Below, piece after piece: positions 7,671 to 15,972 of a DNA stretch of 64,000 nucleotides. The notes under the pieces were generated by a model, which ran no database searches, was not told the origin of the DNA, and saw nothing but the letters and a program-made list of their open reading frames with translations. The DNA comes from Halogeometricum rufum (GTDB taxonomy: Archaea > Halobacteriota > Halobacteria > Halobacteriales > Haloferacaceae): positions 744,001 to 808,000 of the forward strand of contig NZ_FOYT01000002.1 of the NCBI RefSeq assembly GCF_900112175.1, in the 5' to 3' direction. The translations under genes were made by a program, and so were the position numbers. Every line of letters begins with the position of its first letter. Position 1 is the first letter of the stretch.

Positions 7671-8383
7671 TACCGCTGTACCACGACTTCACGGACGAAC
7701 GCGTCCTCGTCTTCGGCGGCGGCCCCGTCGGCGCGCGGAAGGCCCGGCGGTTCGCCGCGGAGGCCGCGGTGACCGTCGTCAGTCCCGACTTCGAGGCCGC
7801 GGACTACGGCGACGCCGAACTGGTCCGCGCGGCACCGTCGCCCGCGGAGGTGCGAGACTGGGTCGACCGCGTCGAACCGTCGCTGGTGGTCGCCGCGACG
7901 GACGACGACGCGGTGAACGACGTCGCCGCCGACGCCGCGCGTGCCGTCGGCGCACTCGTGAACCGCGCGGACCGAAGCGACGCGGACGCGGACGACGACG
8001 GCGAACGCGGCGACGACGAACACGGCGAGAGCGGCGGCGAGGGACACCCGGACCGAAGGGCGCGCGACGTCGTCGTCCCCGCCACCGTCGAAGACGGGGA
8101 CGTGCGCGTCGCCGTCTCGACGGGCGGGGCGAGTCCGGCGCTGGCGAAGCACCTGCGCGAGCGAATCGAGGCCGACATCACTGGCGCGGGCGCGATGGCC
8201 GACCTGACCGGGCGACTCCGCCGAGAACTCCGAGATTCGGACTATACGGCCGCCGAGCGGCGGGACGCGGTCCGCGCCGTCGTGCGGTCGGAACGGGTTT
8301 GGAAGGCTTTACGTACGGGGGAATCTAAAGCCCGCCAAGAGGCAGACCGCGTGATACGGAACACAGTCGGAGGTGGACGATGA
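7667..8383 (+). CDS. sirC: Precorrin-2 dehydrogenase / sirohydrochlorin ferrochelatase
   Basis: A 238-residue Met8/CysG-N-type enzyme. The N-terminal Rossmann loop is VFGGGPVGARKARRF (NAD binding); later motifs are VAATDDDAVNDVAADA, LVNRADRS and VVVPATVEDGDVRVAVSTGGASPALAK. It oxidises precorrin-2 to sirohydrochlorin, and some family members also insert iron to give siroheme. An acidic insertion (Asp/Glu/Gly/His-rich, about residues 103-127) splits the usually contiguous NRADRS...ARDVVVP segment. The GTG start is fixed by the family N-terminus (IPLYHDFTDERVLVFGGG). The stop overlaps the hemA start (ATGA), giving a tight ahbAB-sirC-hemA operon. Confidence 0.92.
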   Translation: MIPLYHDFTDERVLVFGGGPVGARKARRFAAEAAVTVVSPDFEAADYGDAELVRAAPSPAEVRDWVDRVEPSLVVAATDDDAVNDVAADAARAVGALVNRADRSDADADDDGERGDDEHGESGGEGHPDRRARDVVVPATVEDGDVRVAVSTGGASPALAKHLRERIEADITGAGAMADLTGRLRRELRDSDYTAAERRDAVRAVVRSERVWKALRTGESKARQEADRVIRNTVGGGR

Positions 8384-9747
8384 GGAACGCTGGCGTCATC
8401 TCTGGCGTTCGTGTGTCCCACGAACACGCGACCGTCGACGAGATAGCGTCGGCGTCGGACGGGGACGTTCGTTCCGCCGTCGAATCCCTCCTCGCCCGCG
8501 ACCACGTCTCGGAGGCGTTCGCCCTCCAGACGTGCAACCGCGCCGAAGCCTACGTCGTCACCGAGGCGCAGGCGGCCGGCCGCCGGGCGCTCGCCGACTT
8601 CGCTCCCGACGTGCGGGACGGCGCCGTCGTCGAGATGAACCACGAGGAGAGTCTCCGGCACCTGATGCGGGTCGCGGCCGGACTCGAGTCGCTCGTCGTC
8701 GGCGAGGACCAGATTCTCGGGCAACTCAAGCGGGCGTTCGAGACGGCCCGCGGCGCGGGCGGCATCGGGCCGATACTGGACGACGCCGTGACGAAGGGCA
8801 CGCACGTGGGCGAACGCGCACGCACGGAGACGGCGATAAACGAGGGCGCCCTGTCGCTCGGTTCCGCCGCCGTCAGACTCGCCGAGTCGGAGACGCCGCT
8901 GGAAGGAGCGACGGCAGTCGTCATCGGCGCGGGCGAGATGGGGACGCTGGCGGCCCAGTCGCTCGCCGCCGCGGGCGTCGAGGACCTCGTCGTCGCCAAC
9001 CGGACCGTCCCGCACGCCGAACACGTCGCCACCGAAGTCGACGTGCCGGCGCGCGCCCTCTCGCTCGACGCCGTCGAGGAGGCCATCGAGGCGGCGGACG
9101 TCGTCATCTCGGCCACCGGGAGTCCCGAGTACGTCCTCTCCTCGGACCACGTCGAGACGAGCGGAGAGACGACGGTCATCGACATCGCCCAACCCCGCGA
9201 CGTGGACCCGGCCGTCGAGTCGCTCCCGGGCGTGGTCGTCCACGACATCGACGGGCTGGAGGCCGTCACCGAGAAGACGCGCGAACGGCGGCGCGAAGCC
9301 GCACAGCAGGTCGAAGCCATGATCGACGACGAGTTCGAACGGCTGTTGGAGTCGTACAAGCAGCGCCGCGCCGACCGAGCCATCAGCGGGATGTACGAGG
9401 CCGCAGAGCAGGTCAAACAGCGCGAAGTCGAGACGGCGCTGGCGAAGCTCGACGCGCAGGGCGGGCTGACGGACGAACAGCGGGAGACGGTGGACGCACT
9501 CGCTGACGCCCTCGTCGGGCAACTGCTCTCCGCGCCGACGAAGAGCCTCCGCGAGGCCGCCGTCGAGGACGACTGGGACACCATCCAGACGGCGATGACG
9601 CTGTTCGACCCCGACTTCGGCGGCGACGAACCGTCGCTGGAGTCGCCGTCGGGGCCGCGAGACGGGATGCCCGACGGCGTCCCCGAAGACGTGCCCGACG
9701 ACGCCGACGTCCCCCGGCACGTCCTCGAAGGACTCGCCGACGACTGA
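8380..9747 (+). CDS. hemA: Glutamyl-tRNA reductase
   Basis: A 455-residue HemA that reduces Glu-tRNA to glutamate-1-semialdehyde, the first committed step of C5-pathway tetrapyrrole synthesis. The N-terminal catalytic domain has the active-site cysteine in LQTCNRAEAYVV (C52), followed by ESLVVGEDQILGQ and the GAGEMG NADPH-binding loop in the middle domain. The long C-terminal helical dimerisation domain is present, followed by an acidic/proline-rich tail of about 60 residues. The start overlaps the sirC stop by four bases (ATGA), indicating translational coupling. All expected motifs are intact. Confidence 0.97.
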   Translation: MRNAGVISGVRVSHEHATVDEIASASDGDVRSAVESLLARDHVSEAFALQTCNRAEAYVVTEAQAAGRRALADFAPDVRDGAVVEMNHEESLRHLMRVAAGLESLVVGEDQILGQLKRAFETARGAGGIGPILDDAVTKGTHVGERARTETAINEGALSLGSAAVRLAESETPLEGATAVVIGAGEMGTLAAQSLAAAGVEDLVVANRTVPHAEHVATEVDVPARALSLDAVEEAIEAADVVISATGSPEYVLSSDHVETSGETTVIDIAQPRDVDPAVESLPGVVVHDIDGLEAVTEKTRERRREAAQQVEAMIDDEFERLLESYKQRRADRAISGMYEAAEQVKQREVETALAKLDAQGGLTDEQRETVDALADALVGQLLSAPTKSLREAAVEDDWDTIQTAMTLFDPDFGGDEPSLESPSGPRDGMPDGVPEDVPDDADVPRHVLEGLADD

Positions 9748-9823
9748 GGGCGCGCAGACGGCCGACGCGAGACGCCGTCTGGGCGGGGAGAAACGTTATT
9801 CGCCCGGCGGACGACATCCCGCC

Positions 9824-10099
9824 ATGGCCGAACTACTCGACGACGACGAGATTCAGACCCGACTCCCCGACGGCTGGGAACGCGACGGCGACGAGATAAC
9901 GAAGACGTACGAGTTCGATGACTACCTGAAGGGCATCGAGTTCGTCACGAAGGTCGGGGAAGTCGCCGAGGAGGAGTTCCACCACCCCGAGATAATCGTC
10001 GGCTACGAGGAGGTAGAGGTCCGTCTCACCAGCCACGAGGAGGGCGGAATCACGGACAAGGACATCCGCCTGGCCGACCTGTTCGACGACGAGCGATAG
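9824..10099 (+). CDS. Pterin-4a-carbinolamine dehydratase
   Basis: A 91-residue PCD/DCoH-like protein. The family motif around EEFHHPEIIVGYEEVEVRLTSHEEGGITDKD is complete and includes the His-His-Pro active site and the later conserved His and Asp-rich GITDKD. PCDs dehydrate 4a-hydroxytetrahydropterin after aromatic amino-acid hydroxylation; in haloarchaea the source of the substrate is not obvious, and some homologues act in molybdopterin metabolism. Two nucleotides separate it from the LWR-salt gene, so they probably form one transcript. Confidence 0.9.
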   Translation: MAELLDDDEIQTRLPDGWERDGDEITKTYEFDDYLKGIEFVTKVGEVAEEEFHHPEIIVGYEEVEVRLTSHEEGGITDKDIRLADLFDDER

Positions 10100-10101
10100 C
10101 C

Positions 10102-10476
10102 GTGAACGCCGCGTACGTCTTCCGCGTGCGGTTCCGCCTCGACGCCGCGTCGGGCGTCCGCACCGACCCGCGGACGTTCGAGACGGTGGTCGAAGTCGCC
10201 GCCGCCGACCCCGGCGAGAACGACTGGACGTTCTTCCGGGACGCCCTGTGGCGCGGCGAGGTCAACGACGACCGGTACGCCCGCGAACTCGCCGAGGAGT
10301 GGCTCTCGGTGCCCGTCGACGCCGTCTCGTTCAGCGAGTTGCGCACCGACGAGGCGTATCTGACGGCGTTGCGGGCCGAGATAGCCGACCACCTCGACCT
10401 CTTCAACGCCGACTCCGCGCGCGAAGTGCTCCACAAGTACCTCGGGTCGAGCATCCGGGTCGAAGACGGCGACTGA
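10102..10476 (+). CDS. LWR-salt protein (haloarchaeal conserved)
   Basis: A 124-residue protein with the DALWRGEVNDDRYARELAEEWL segment that gives the haloarchaeal LWR-salt family its name. No enzyme motif is visible; the fold looks alpha/beta with an N-terminal strand pair (AAYVFRVRFRLD) and helical C-terminus (AREVLHKYLGSS). The GTG start lies two bases after the carbinolamine dehydratase stop. The function of the family is unknown to me; family assignment rests on the LWR motif and genomic context. Confidence 0.75.
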   Translation: MNAAYVFRVRFRLDAASGVRTDPRTFETVVEVAAADPGENDWTFFRDALWRGEVNDDRYARELAEEWLSVPVDAVSFSELRTDEAYLTALRAEIADHLDLFNADSAREVLHKYLGSSIRVEDGD

Positions 10477-10545
10477 ACACGCGTCGGAGAGGCTGACAGT
10501 ACCGCCGAAAAGCACATAGCCACCGGGCGCGTACCCTCGCCTCCG

Positions 10546-11229
10546 ATGGTAGCCGACGCGTACGACTTCTGGCTGTTCGACCTCGACGGCACGGTCGTCG
10601 ACGCCGACTGGTCGTACACCCGCGAGGTGTTCGACCGGGTGGGCGACAGACTCGGCCGCGAGTTCACCGACCGCGAGGCCGAGGTCGTCTGGCACGGCCT
10701 CGGCGGCGCGCGCGACCCGCAACTGCGGGCGTGGGGCGTCGACCCCGAGGAGTTCTGGCCCGCGTTCCACGCCGTCGAGGACCCGCAGGCCCGCGCGGAG
10801 GCGACCCACCTCCACGACGACGCCGCCGACCTCCTCGCCGCCGTCGCGGACGACCGGCCGGTGGGCGTCGTCACGCACTGTCAACAGTTCCTCGCCGACC
10901 CCGTCCTCGACCACCTCGACCTCCGCGACTGGTTCGACGCCGTCGTCTGCTGCACGGAGGAAGTCGGGTGGAAGCCCAACCCCGCGCCCGTCTACCACAC
11001 GATGAAGGCGCTCGGCATCGACCCCGACGCCGGCGCTCGCGGCGTTCTCGCCGGCGACGGGTCCAGCGACATCGGGGCCGCGTGGAACGCCGGACTCGAC
11101 GGGATTCACGTCGAGCGTCACACCCCGGAGCGACGCGGCCGGTGCGTCCTCGCGGACGTGCGCGTGGAGACGTTCGACGAGTTACGGAACCGGCGCGTCG
11201 CCACCGACGGCGGGTTCGTCGTCGAGTGA
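10546..11229 (+). CDS. HAD-superfamily hydrolase
   Basis: A 227-residue HAD phosphatase. Motif I is FDLDGTVVDADWS (nucleophile Asp in DLDGT), motif II is GVVTHC, motif III is KPNP and motif IV is LAGDGSSDIGAAWNAG. The helical cap between motifs I and II is typical of subfamily I (phosphoglycolate phosphatase-like) enzymes. The natural substrate cannot be told from sequence. It begins about 70 bp after the LWR-salt gene and converges on the response regulator gene at 11237. Confidence 0.9.
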   Translation: MVADAYDFWLFDLDGTVVDADWSYTREVFDRVGDRLGREFTDREAEVVWHGLGGARDPQLRAWGVDPEEFWPAFHAVEDPQARAEATHLHDDAADLLAAVADDRPVGVVTHCQQFLADPVLDHLDLRDWFDAVVCCTEEVGWKPNPAPVYHTMKALGIDPDAGARGVLAGDGSSDIGAAWNAGLDGIHVERHTPERRGRCVLADVRVETFDELRNRRVATDGGFVVE

Positions 11230-11236
11230 AGTGACG

Positions 11237-11998
11237 CTACTCGTCGCCCGTCGCCGGCAGGTCGCGAATCGCGATGAAGCCGTCGCTGGAGACGGATAGC
11301 TCCCACTTCGCGTACGGGAACCGGACCTGTATGTCGTAGCGCGACGACTCCCCCGGCCGCGGTTCGAGCAGTGTCTCCAGCGCCTCCGCGTCCAGCGAGG
11401 TGAACAGCGGTTCGGCCTGCATCGCGTCGACGCCGGTGTGCGCCTCCATCACCTGTGCGATGGTCGTCCCGAGTTCCTCGTCCCTCTGCCAGTCGTGGAC
11501 GCCGATGACCGTCCACGTCCCGTCGGCCGTCTCCGCGGGGAACGCGTCCACCGCTTCCTCCAGCGTGTCGCACGGCCGGTCCTCGACGAGCGTCTCCTCC
11601 TCTATCGTCGGCGTCCGGTTCCGCGTCGCGAGTTCGCTCGCCCGTTCGACGACGGCGGCGACGTCGCCGTCGTCGGCTTTCCGGACGTACTCGGAGATGC
11701 CGGCTTCCAGCGCGTCGAGTGCGACGGCGTCCCACTCCTTTGCGGTGTAGAAGATGATCGGTATCGACGCGGCGCGCCGGCGCGCGGCGACGATGAAGGC
11801 GGTGTCGTCGTCGAGTCTGAGCGAGTCGCTGACGATGCAGTCGACCGACCGGGAGTCGAGGACCTCCAGCCCGTCCTCGGCGTTCGACGCCGTCACCGTC
11901 TCGATACCGTCGTCGGCGTGTCGCTCGAAGGAGAGCTCGGAGAGCTCGAGCAAATCCGGGTCGTCGTCGACGTGCAGGACGGTCGCACTTGAATCCAT
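11237..11998 (-). CDS. Response regulator with HalOD1-type output domain
   Basis: A 253-residue protein. Residues 1-120 are a receiver domain: acidic pair VDDDPD, phospho-acceptor Asp in CIVSDSLRL, and conserved Thr/Lys positions in FYTAKEW and VRKADDG. The C-terminal part (about 160-250, WTVIGVHDW...VMEAHTGVDAM...ETLLEP...VRFPYAKWELSVSSDGFIAIRDL) resembles the haloarchaeal HalOD1 output domain, here larger than usual. HalOD1 is a predicted output domain with no confirmed biochemical role. The ATG at 11998 was chosen because a TATA-like box lies about 30 bp before it, which suits a leaderless transcript; an upstream GTG would add seven residues. An inverted repeat overlaps the promoter. Confidence 0.85.
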   Translation of the reverse strand: MDSSATVLHVDDDPDLLELSELSFERHADDGIETVTASNAEDGLEVLDSRSVDCIVSDSLRLDDDTAFIVAARRRAASIPIIFYTAKEWDAVALDALEAGISEYVRKADDGDVAAVVERASELATRNRTPTIEEETLVEDRPCDTLEEAVDAFPAETADGTWTVIGVHDWQRDEELGTTIAQVMEAHTGVDAMQAEPLFTSLDAEALETLLEPRPGESSRYDIQVRFPYAKWELSVSSDGFIAIRDLPATGDE

Positions 11999-12002
11999 GC
12001 GT

Positions 12003-12034
12003 GTGGGAGTTAGTCCCACCGCACTAAAATTTTC
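12003..12034 (-). promoter_or_regulatory. Promoter with inverted repeat, response regulator gene
   Basis: The inverted repeat GTGGGA-GTTAG-TCCCAC (12003-12019) lies between an AT-rich TATA-like stretch (TAAAATTTT, about 12025-12033) and the ATG of the response regulator at 11998. In that position a bound protein would block initiation, so it is a candidate operator, perhaps for autoregulation. Inferred from position and symmetry only. Confidence 0.4.
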
Positions 12035-12066
12035 TTGGCAGGTGATGTGTCAGACTGATTGCCTAG

Positions 12067-14085
12067 TCAGTCCGACTCGTAGCCCGCCAGTCCGTCGAAC
12101 ACGACGGTGTCGGCGAGGAGCGTCGAGAACGCCTCGACGCTCTCCTTGGCCGTTCGGTCGGGGTTCGCGCGGACGCGGACGGACTCCTCGCCGACGGGGA
12201 CGAACGCCATCCCCAGCGTCTCGGCGGTGGCGCGCAGGCCGAGTCCCGCATCGGCCTTCCCTCGCAGGACGGCGCGCGCCGGACTCTCCGTCGCCTTCGT
12301 CGTCAACTCGTAGCCGTCGACGGCCGCGGTCAGGTCGCGTCGCGTCGTCCCCCGGTCCGCCGCGAGTTCCTCGAACGCCGCGTCCAGACTGGCCCGGAGC
12401 CCGGCGTTCGCGTCGCGGTTGACGAAGCGCAGGTCGCCAGCGACGAGGTCCGAGAGGCCGGACACGTCCGCGGGGTTGCCCGCGGGGACGACGAGTCCCC
12501 ACTCGCGCGTCCACCCGCCGAGGTCGACGCTCTCCACGTCGCGGTCGGTGGGGCCGGCGACGACGGCCACGTCGGGCACGCCGCCGCGGAGGCGACGCAG
12601 GCCCTCTCGGCTCCCGACCGGGAGGTACCGCGGCGCGTCGAGTCGGTCGAGGAGGCGCGACAGGGCGGGGTCGTCCTCGCCGACGCCGAGGAGGGTCGGC
12701 GCGCGCACGTCCGGCGAGAACAGGCGCACTTCGACGGACTCGCCCGCCGCGAGGTACTCGGTGTCGGGGTGAACTTCGACCACGCCGTCGGCCTCGACCA
12801 GCGACGTGGTCGCGCCGCTTCCCTTGTCCACCGGGTACACGAGCGTCTCGCCGGCCTCGTCTTCGAGGAGGCCGACGGGCATGAGGCGCAGTCGCCCCTC
12901 GCCGTAGCGTTCGCGGGCGGCCATCGTCCCGGTGACCGTGGCCGTCCGCGGTTCCGGCAGGCCGGCCGCGCGGCGAATCGCGGGCGCGACGAACGTCTGG
13001 AAGATGGTCAGCGCGGAGACGGGGTAGCCCGGCAGGCCGACGTAGGCGGAGGCGGAACCGGGGGCTTCGTCCTCGCCGTCGCCGTTCTCGCCGTCGCCGT
13101 CCTCGCCGTCGCCGTTCTCGCCGTCACCGTCCTCGCCGTCGCCGTTCTCGCCGTCACCGTCCTCGCCGTCGCCGTTCTCGCCGCCGAGGGTGCCGACGAG
13201 CATCGGCTTGCCCGGCTTGACCGCGACGCCGTGCAGGAGGAGTTCGCCGCGCGACTCGATGACGCGGTAGATGACGTCGACGGCGGAGGCGGAGGTGGAC
13301 CCCGAGGACAGCACCAGGTCGCACTCCTCGGCCGCCTCCACGAGGATGCGCTCCATCTCCTCGTAGTCGTCGCCCGCGTGGGGGTACAGCACCACCTCGC
13401 CGCCGGCCTCCTCGACGCCGGTGGCGACGGTGTAGCTGTTCACGTCGTAGATCTGACCGGCGTCGCTGTTCAGCGGGTCGCCCGGCCGGACGAGTTCGTC
13501 GCCGGTGGAGATTATACCGACCGTCGGCTTCCCGCGGACGGGCACCTCGTCCACGCCGAGCGCGGAGAGCAGGCCGATTTCGCGGGGCGTGAGGTACGTG
13601 CCGGGGCCGAGTGCGCGCGCCCCGGCGGCCACGTCCGCGCCGGCGAGCATCACGCTGTCGCCGGGCGCGACGGCGTCGCGGACGACGAGGGTGCCGTCCC
13701 GTTCCTCCGTCCGTTCGACGATGACGACGGCGTCCGCGCCGTCGGGCATCACCGCGCCCGTGGAAATCTCGGCCGCCTCGCCGTCGCCGACGACGACGTC
13801 CGGTTCGCTCCCGGCGTGGACCTCGCCGACGAGTTCGAGTTCCTCGGGGGACGCCTCGCCCGCGCCGAACGTGTCCCGGGCGCGGACGGCGTAGCCGTCC
13901 ATGCTCGCTCTGTCGAACCCGGGCACGTCCATCTCGGCGTCGATTCGCTCGGCGAGGACGCGCCCGCGGGACTCCCTGAGCGGGACCGTCTCGGGGGCCG
14001 GCGACAGGTCGAGGTTCGCGATGGCCGCGTGGGCGTCCTCGGGGTCGGCCAGGTCGCGGAACTCCTTTCGGGTCACGCGAACCAC
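12067..14085 (-). CDS. moeA: MoeA molybdopterin molybdotransferase fused to PBP-like domain
   Basis: A 672-residue fusion. Residues 1-445 are MoeA, which inserts molybdate (or tungstate) into adenylylated molybdopterin: FDRASMDGYAVRA, GSEPD, ISTGAVMPDGADAVVIVE, VGIISTGDELV, SSGSTSASAVD and KPGKPM...GLPGYPVSA. Residues about 450-672 are a periplasmic-binding-protein-like domain (start VRAPTLLGVGEDDPALS, VAVVAGPTDRD), the architecture of archaeal MoeA-LysR-substrate-type proteins thought to bind oxyanion or cofactor. A tandem acidic repeat (302-340) is inserted just before the GLPGYP loop. The start is GTG; an internal GTG three codons later (TRKEF) is also possible. A second MoeA lies directly upstream, so the two may supply different metals, which is inference. 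Confidence 0.92.
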   Translation of the reverse strand: MVRVTRKEFRDLADPEDAHAAIANLDLSPAPETVPLRESRGRVLAERIDAEMDVPGFDRASMDGYAVRARDTFGAGEASPEELELVGEVHAGSEPDVVVGDGEAAEISTGAVMPDGADAVVIVERTEERDGTLVVRDAVAPGDSVMLAGADVAAGARALGPGTYLTPREIGLLSALGVDEVPVRGKPTVGIISTGDELVRPGDPLNSDAGQIYDVNSYTVATGVEEAGGEVVLYPHAGDDYEEMERILVEAAEECDLVLSSGSTSASAVDVIYRVIESRGELLLHGVAVKPGKPMLVGTLGGENGDGEDGDGENGDGEDGDGENGDGEDGDGENGDGEDEAPGSASAYVGLPGYPVSALTIFQTFVAPAIRRAAGLPEPRTATVTGTMAARERYGEGRLRLMPVGLLEDEAGETLVYPVDKGSGATTSLVEADGVVEVHPDTEYLAAGESVEVRLFSPDVRAPTLLGVGEDDPALSRLLDRLDAPRYLPVGSREGLRRLRGGVPDVAVVAGPTDRDVESVDLGGWTREWGLVVPAGNPADVSGLSDLVAGDLRFVNRDANAGLRASLDAAFEELAADRGTTRRDLTAAVDGYELTTKATESPARAVLRGKADAGLGLRATAETLGMAFVPVGEESVRVRANPDRTAKESVEAFSTLLADTVVFDGLAGYESD
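13066..13182 (-). repeat. In-frame 30-bp tandem repeat inside moeA
   Basis: About four copies of a 30-bp unit (coding ENGDGEDGDG) run through moeA codons 302-340. The copies differ at single bases (cgccgtcgcc versus cgccgtcacc), so the array has had time to diverge but keeps frame. Repeat copy number could vary between strains by slippage without breaking the frame. Confidence 0.9.
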
Positions 14086-14155
14086 CCCGTGGCGAGGGTG
14101 ACGCCGTCGGTCGCACGCTCGGCCGCGACGCGGCCGAGAGGCCGTCCGACGGAAG

Positions 14156-15409
14156 TCACGCCGACCACTCCCAGCCCTCGACGGTCACGGCGTCGCCCTC
14201 GTCGTAGCCCTCCCGCCCCTCGGGGACGACGACCCACCCGTCGGCGAGTGCGACCGACGAGAGGACGCCCGACCCGGAGGCGCGGGTCGGTTCGGCGGTG
14301 CGTTCACCGGACTCGTCGGCCTCGCCGAGTCGGACCCGCGCGAACGTCCGCACGCCGGGTTCGCTCGGAATCTTCCGCGTCAGACGCGCCTCCACGCTCG
14401 GGTACGGTCGGTCGTCGAGGTGGCCGACGCGCTTCAGCACGGGGCGGAGGAACTGCACGGCGTTGACGATGCAGGCGACGGGGTACCCCGGCAGCATCAC
14501 GACGGGCGTCTCCTCCACGACGCCGAGAGCGACCGGGTGCCCGGGTTTGAGGGCGACGCCGTGGACCAGCACTTCGCCGAGTTCGTCGACGACTTCGGGA
14601 ATCAAATCGCGTTCGCCGACCGAGGACCCGCCCGTCGTCACGACCACGTCCTTCGTCAGGTCGCGTTGGACGGCCGCGCGGAGGGCCGCGGGGTCGTCGG
14701 TGACCACGTCTCGATACGTCGCCACGCCGCCCCAGCGTTCGACCAGTCGGGAGACGGTCAGGCCGTTCGTCTCGACGATTTCGCCCGGCCCGGGGTCCGA
14801 CTGGACGAGTTCCTCGCCCGTCGGAATCACGCCCACCGTCGGCCGTTCGTACACCGACACCTCGTCGCGACCGACGGACTTCAGGAGGCCGAGGTCCGAG
14901 GGCCGGAGTTCGTGGCCGGCGTCGAACAGGGCCTGTCCCTCGGACACGTCCTCGCCGGCGTCGCCGACGTTCTCGCCCTCGGTGACGGCGTCGAACACCT
15001 CCAACTCCGCTCCGACCTCCTCGGCGTGTTCGACCATCACCACCGCGTCAGCGCCCGGCGGGAGTTCGCTGCCGGTGTGGACGCGGACGGCCGCGCCCGG
15101 TTCGACGGCGGCGTCGGGGTCGGACTCCGCCTCCGCGACGGCGACGCGGAGGGTCGAGGGCGACCGGTCCGACGCGCCGAACGTGTCCGCGGCGCGGACG
15201 GCCCACCCGTCCATCGCCGCGCGGTCGTAGTTCGGAACCGGATTCGGCGCGGTGACCGACTCCGCCAGGGGGCGGCCGTCGGCCCGGCCGATGGGAAGCG
15301 TCTCCGTCCGGTCGTGCGGTGTCGCCGCCGCGAGGAGCGTCCGGCGCGCCTCGGCGACCCGCGTCCGCTCTTTGAACCCGGCGGTCTGCCGGTCGTGCGC
15401 GTTCGTCAT
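14156..15409 (-). CDS. moeA: MoeA-family molybdopterin molybdotransferase (second copy)
   Basis: A 417-residue MoeA without the binding-protein domain. Motifs: YDRAAMDGWAVRA, VHTGSELPPGADAVVMVEHAE, VGVIPTGEELV, TTGGSSVGERDLI, LKPGHPVALG and MLPGYPVACI. The C-terminal beta-barrel domain IV is complete. The start at 15409 is the first ATG after a non-conserved Arg/Ser-rich extension. It sits 70 bp upstream of the MoeA-PBP gene on the same strand. Paired MoeA genes are common in archaea and have been linked to molybdenum versus tungsten use; nothing here tells which copy does which. Confidence 0.92.
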   Translation of the reverse strand: MTNAHDRQTAGFKERTRVAEARRTLLAAATPHDRTETLPIGRADGRPLAESVTAPNPVPNYDRAAMDGWAVRAADTFGASDRSPSTLRVAVAEAESDPDAAVEPGAAVRVHTGSELPPGADAVVMVEHAEEVGAELEVFDAVTEGENVGDAGEDVSEGQALFDAGHELRPSDLGLLKSVGRDEVSVYERPTVGVIPTGEELVQSDPGPGEIVETNGLTVSRLVERWGGVATYRDVVTDDPAALRAAVQRDLTKDVVVTTGGSSVGERDLIPEVVDELGEVLVHGVALKPGHPVALGVVEETPVVMLPGYPVACIVNAVQFLRPVLKRVGHLDDRPYPSVEARLTRKIPSEPGVRTFARVRLGEADESGERTAEPTRASGSGVLSSVALADGWVVVPEGREGYDEGDAVTVEGWEWSA

Positions 15410-15588
15410 GGCGGATGGTTGGCCGGCGGAGAGTAAAAGGCTCCGCGCGTCGGCCGCGGCGAGTGTCGGGGCCGAGGCCGACACCTGCGGTCGGACGCGG
15501 CGACTGGTCGGCCGTCGGACCACAAGGCTTACCCGTCCGCTGGCGGCCGACCGCGGCCTTTTTCGACCCGGCATCCGTACCAACGAGT

Positions 15589-15960
15589 ATGTCTGCATTG
15601 CGGGACGCGCTTCAGGAACTTCCGGACGCGGTGTTCGCCGACCTGCTGGAATCCGACGACGCGTACCTCCTCGTGTTGGACCTCCCGGGCGTGACCGCCG
15701 AAACCGCGGAACTCCACGTCGAGAAGGGCCGCCTCGTCATCGAGGCGCGCCGCGACAAACAACTGCCGACGGAGTTCCGGTACGTCCGCGAGGACCGCTC
15801 TCTGTTCCTCGACGCCGAGATTCCGCTCCCGCCGGACGCGACGGGCGCCGGCGCCGACAGCGAGATGGACCGCGGCGTCCTCACCATCCGCCTGCCGAAA
15901 CGCGACGCCGCCCCCGAACGGACCATCCCCATCTCCAGTGCCGACGACACCGAGGCCTGA
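15589..15960 (+). CDS. Hsp20/alpha-crystallin family chaperone
   Basis: A 123-residue small heat-shock protein. The alpha-crystallin core is recognisable: DAYLLVLDLPGVTAETAELHVEKGRLVIEA, then EFRYVREDRSLFLDAEIPLPPDA and the terminal GVLTIRLPK. The N-terminal arm is short (about 20 residues). Such proteins hold unfolded clients as oligomers. A run of T residues in gcctttttcg at about 15560 lies upstream and could serve the promoter region. The ATG fits the family; the frame extends upstream but without homology. Confidence 0.85.
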   Translation: MSALRDALQELPDAVFADLLESDDAYLLVLDLPGVTAETAELHVEKGRLVIEARRDKQLPTEFRYVREDRSLFLDAEIPLPPDATGAGADSEMDRGVLTIRLPKRDAAPERTIPISSADDTEA

Positions 15961-15972
15961 CCGCGCGGTGAG

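Noticed and set aside
13066-13182. CRISPR-like array
   Set aside because: The repeats are contiguous, in frame with moeA and have no spacers.
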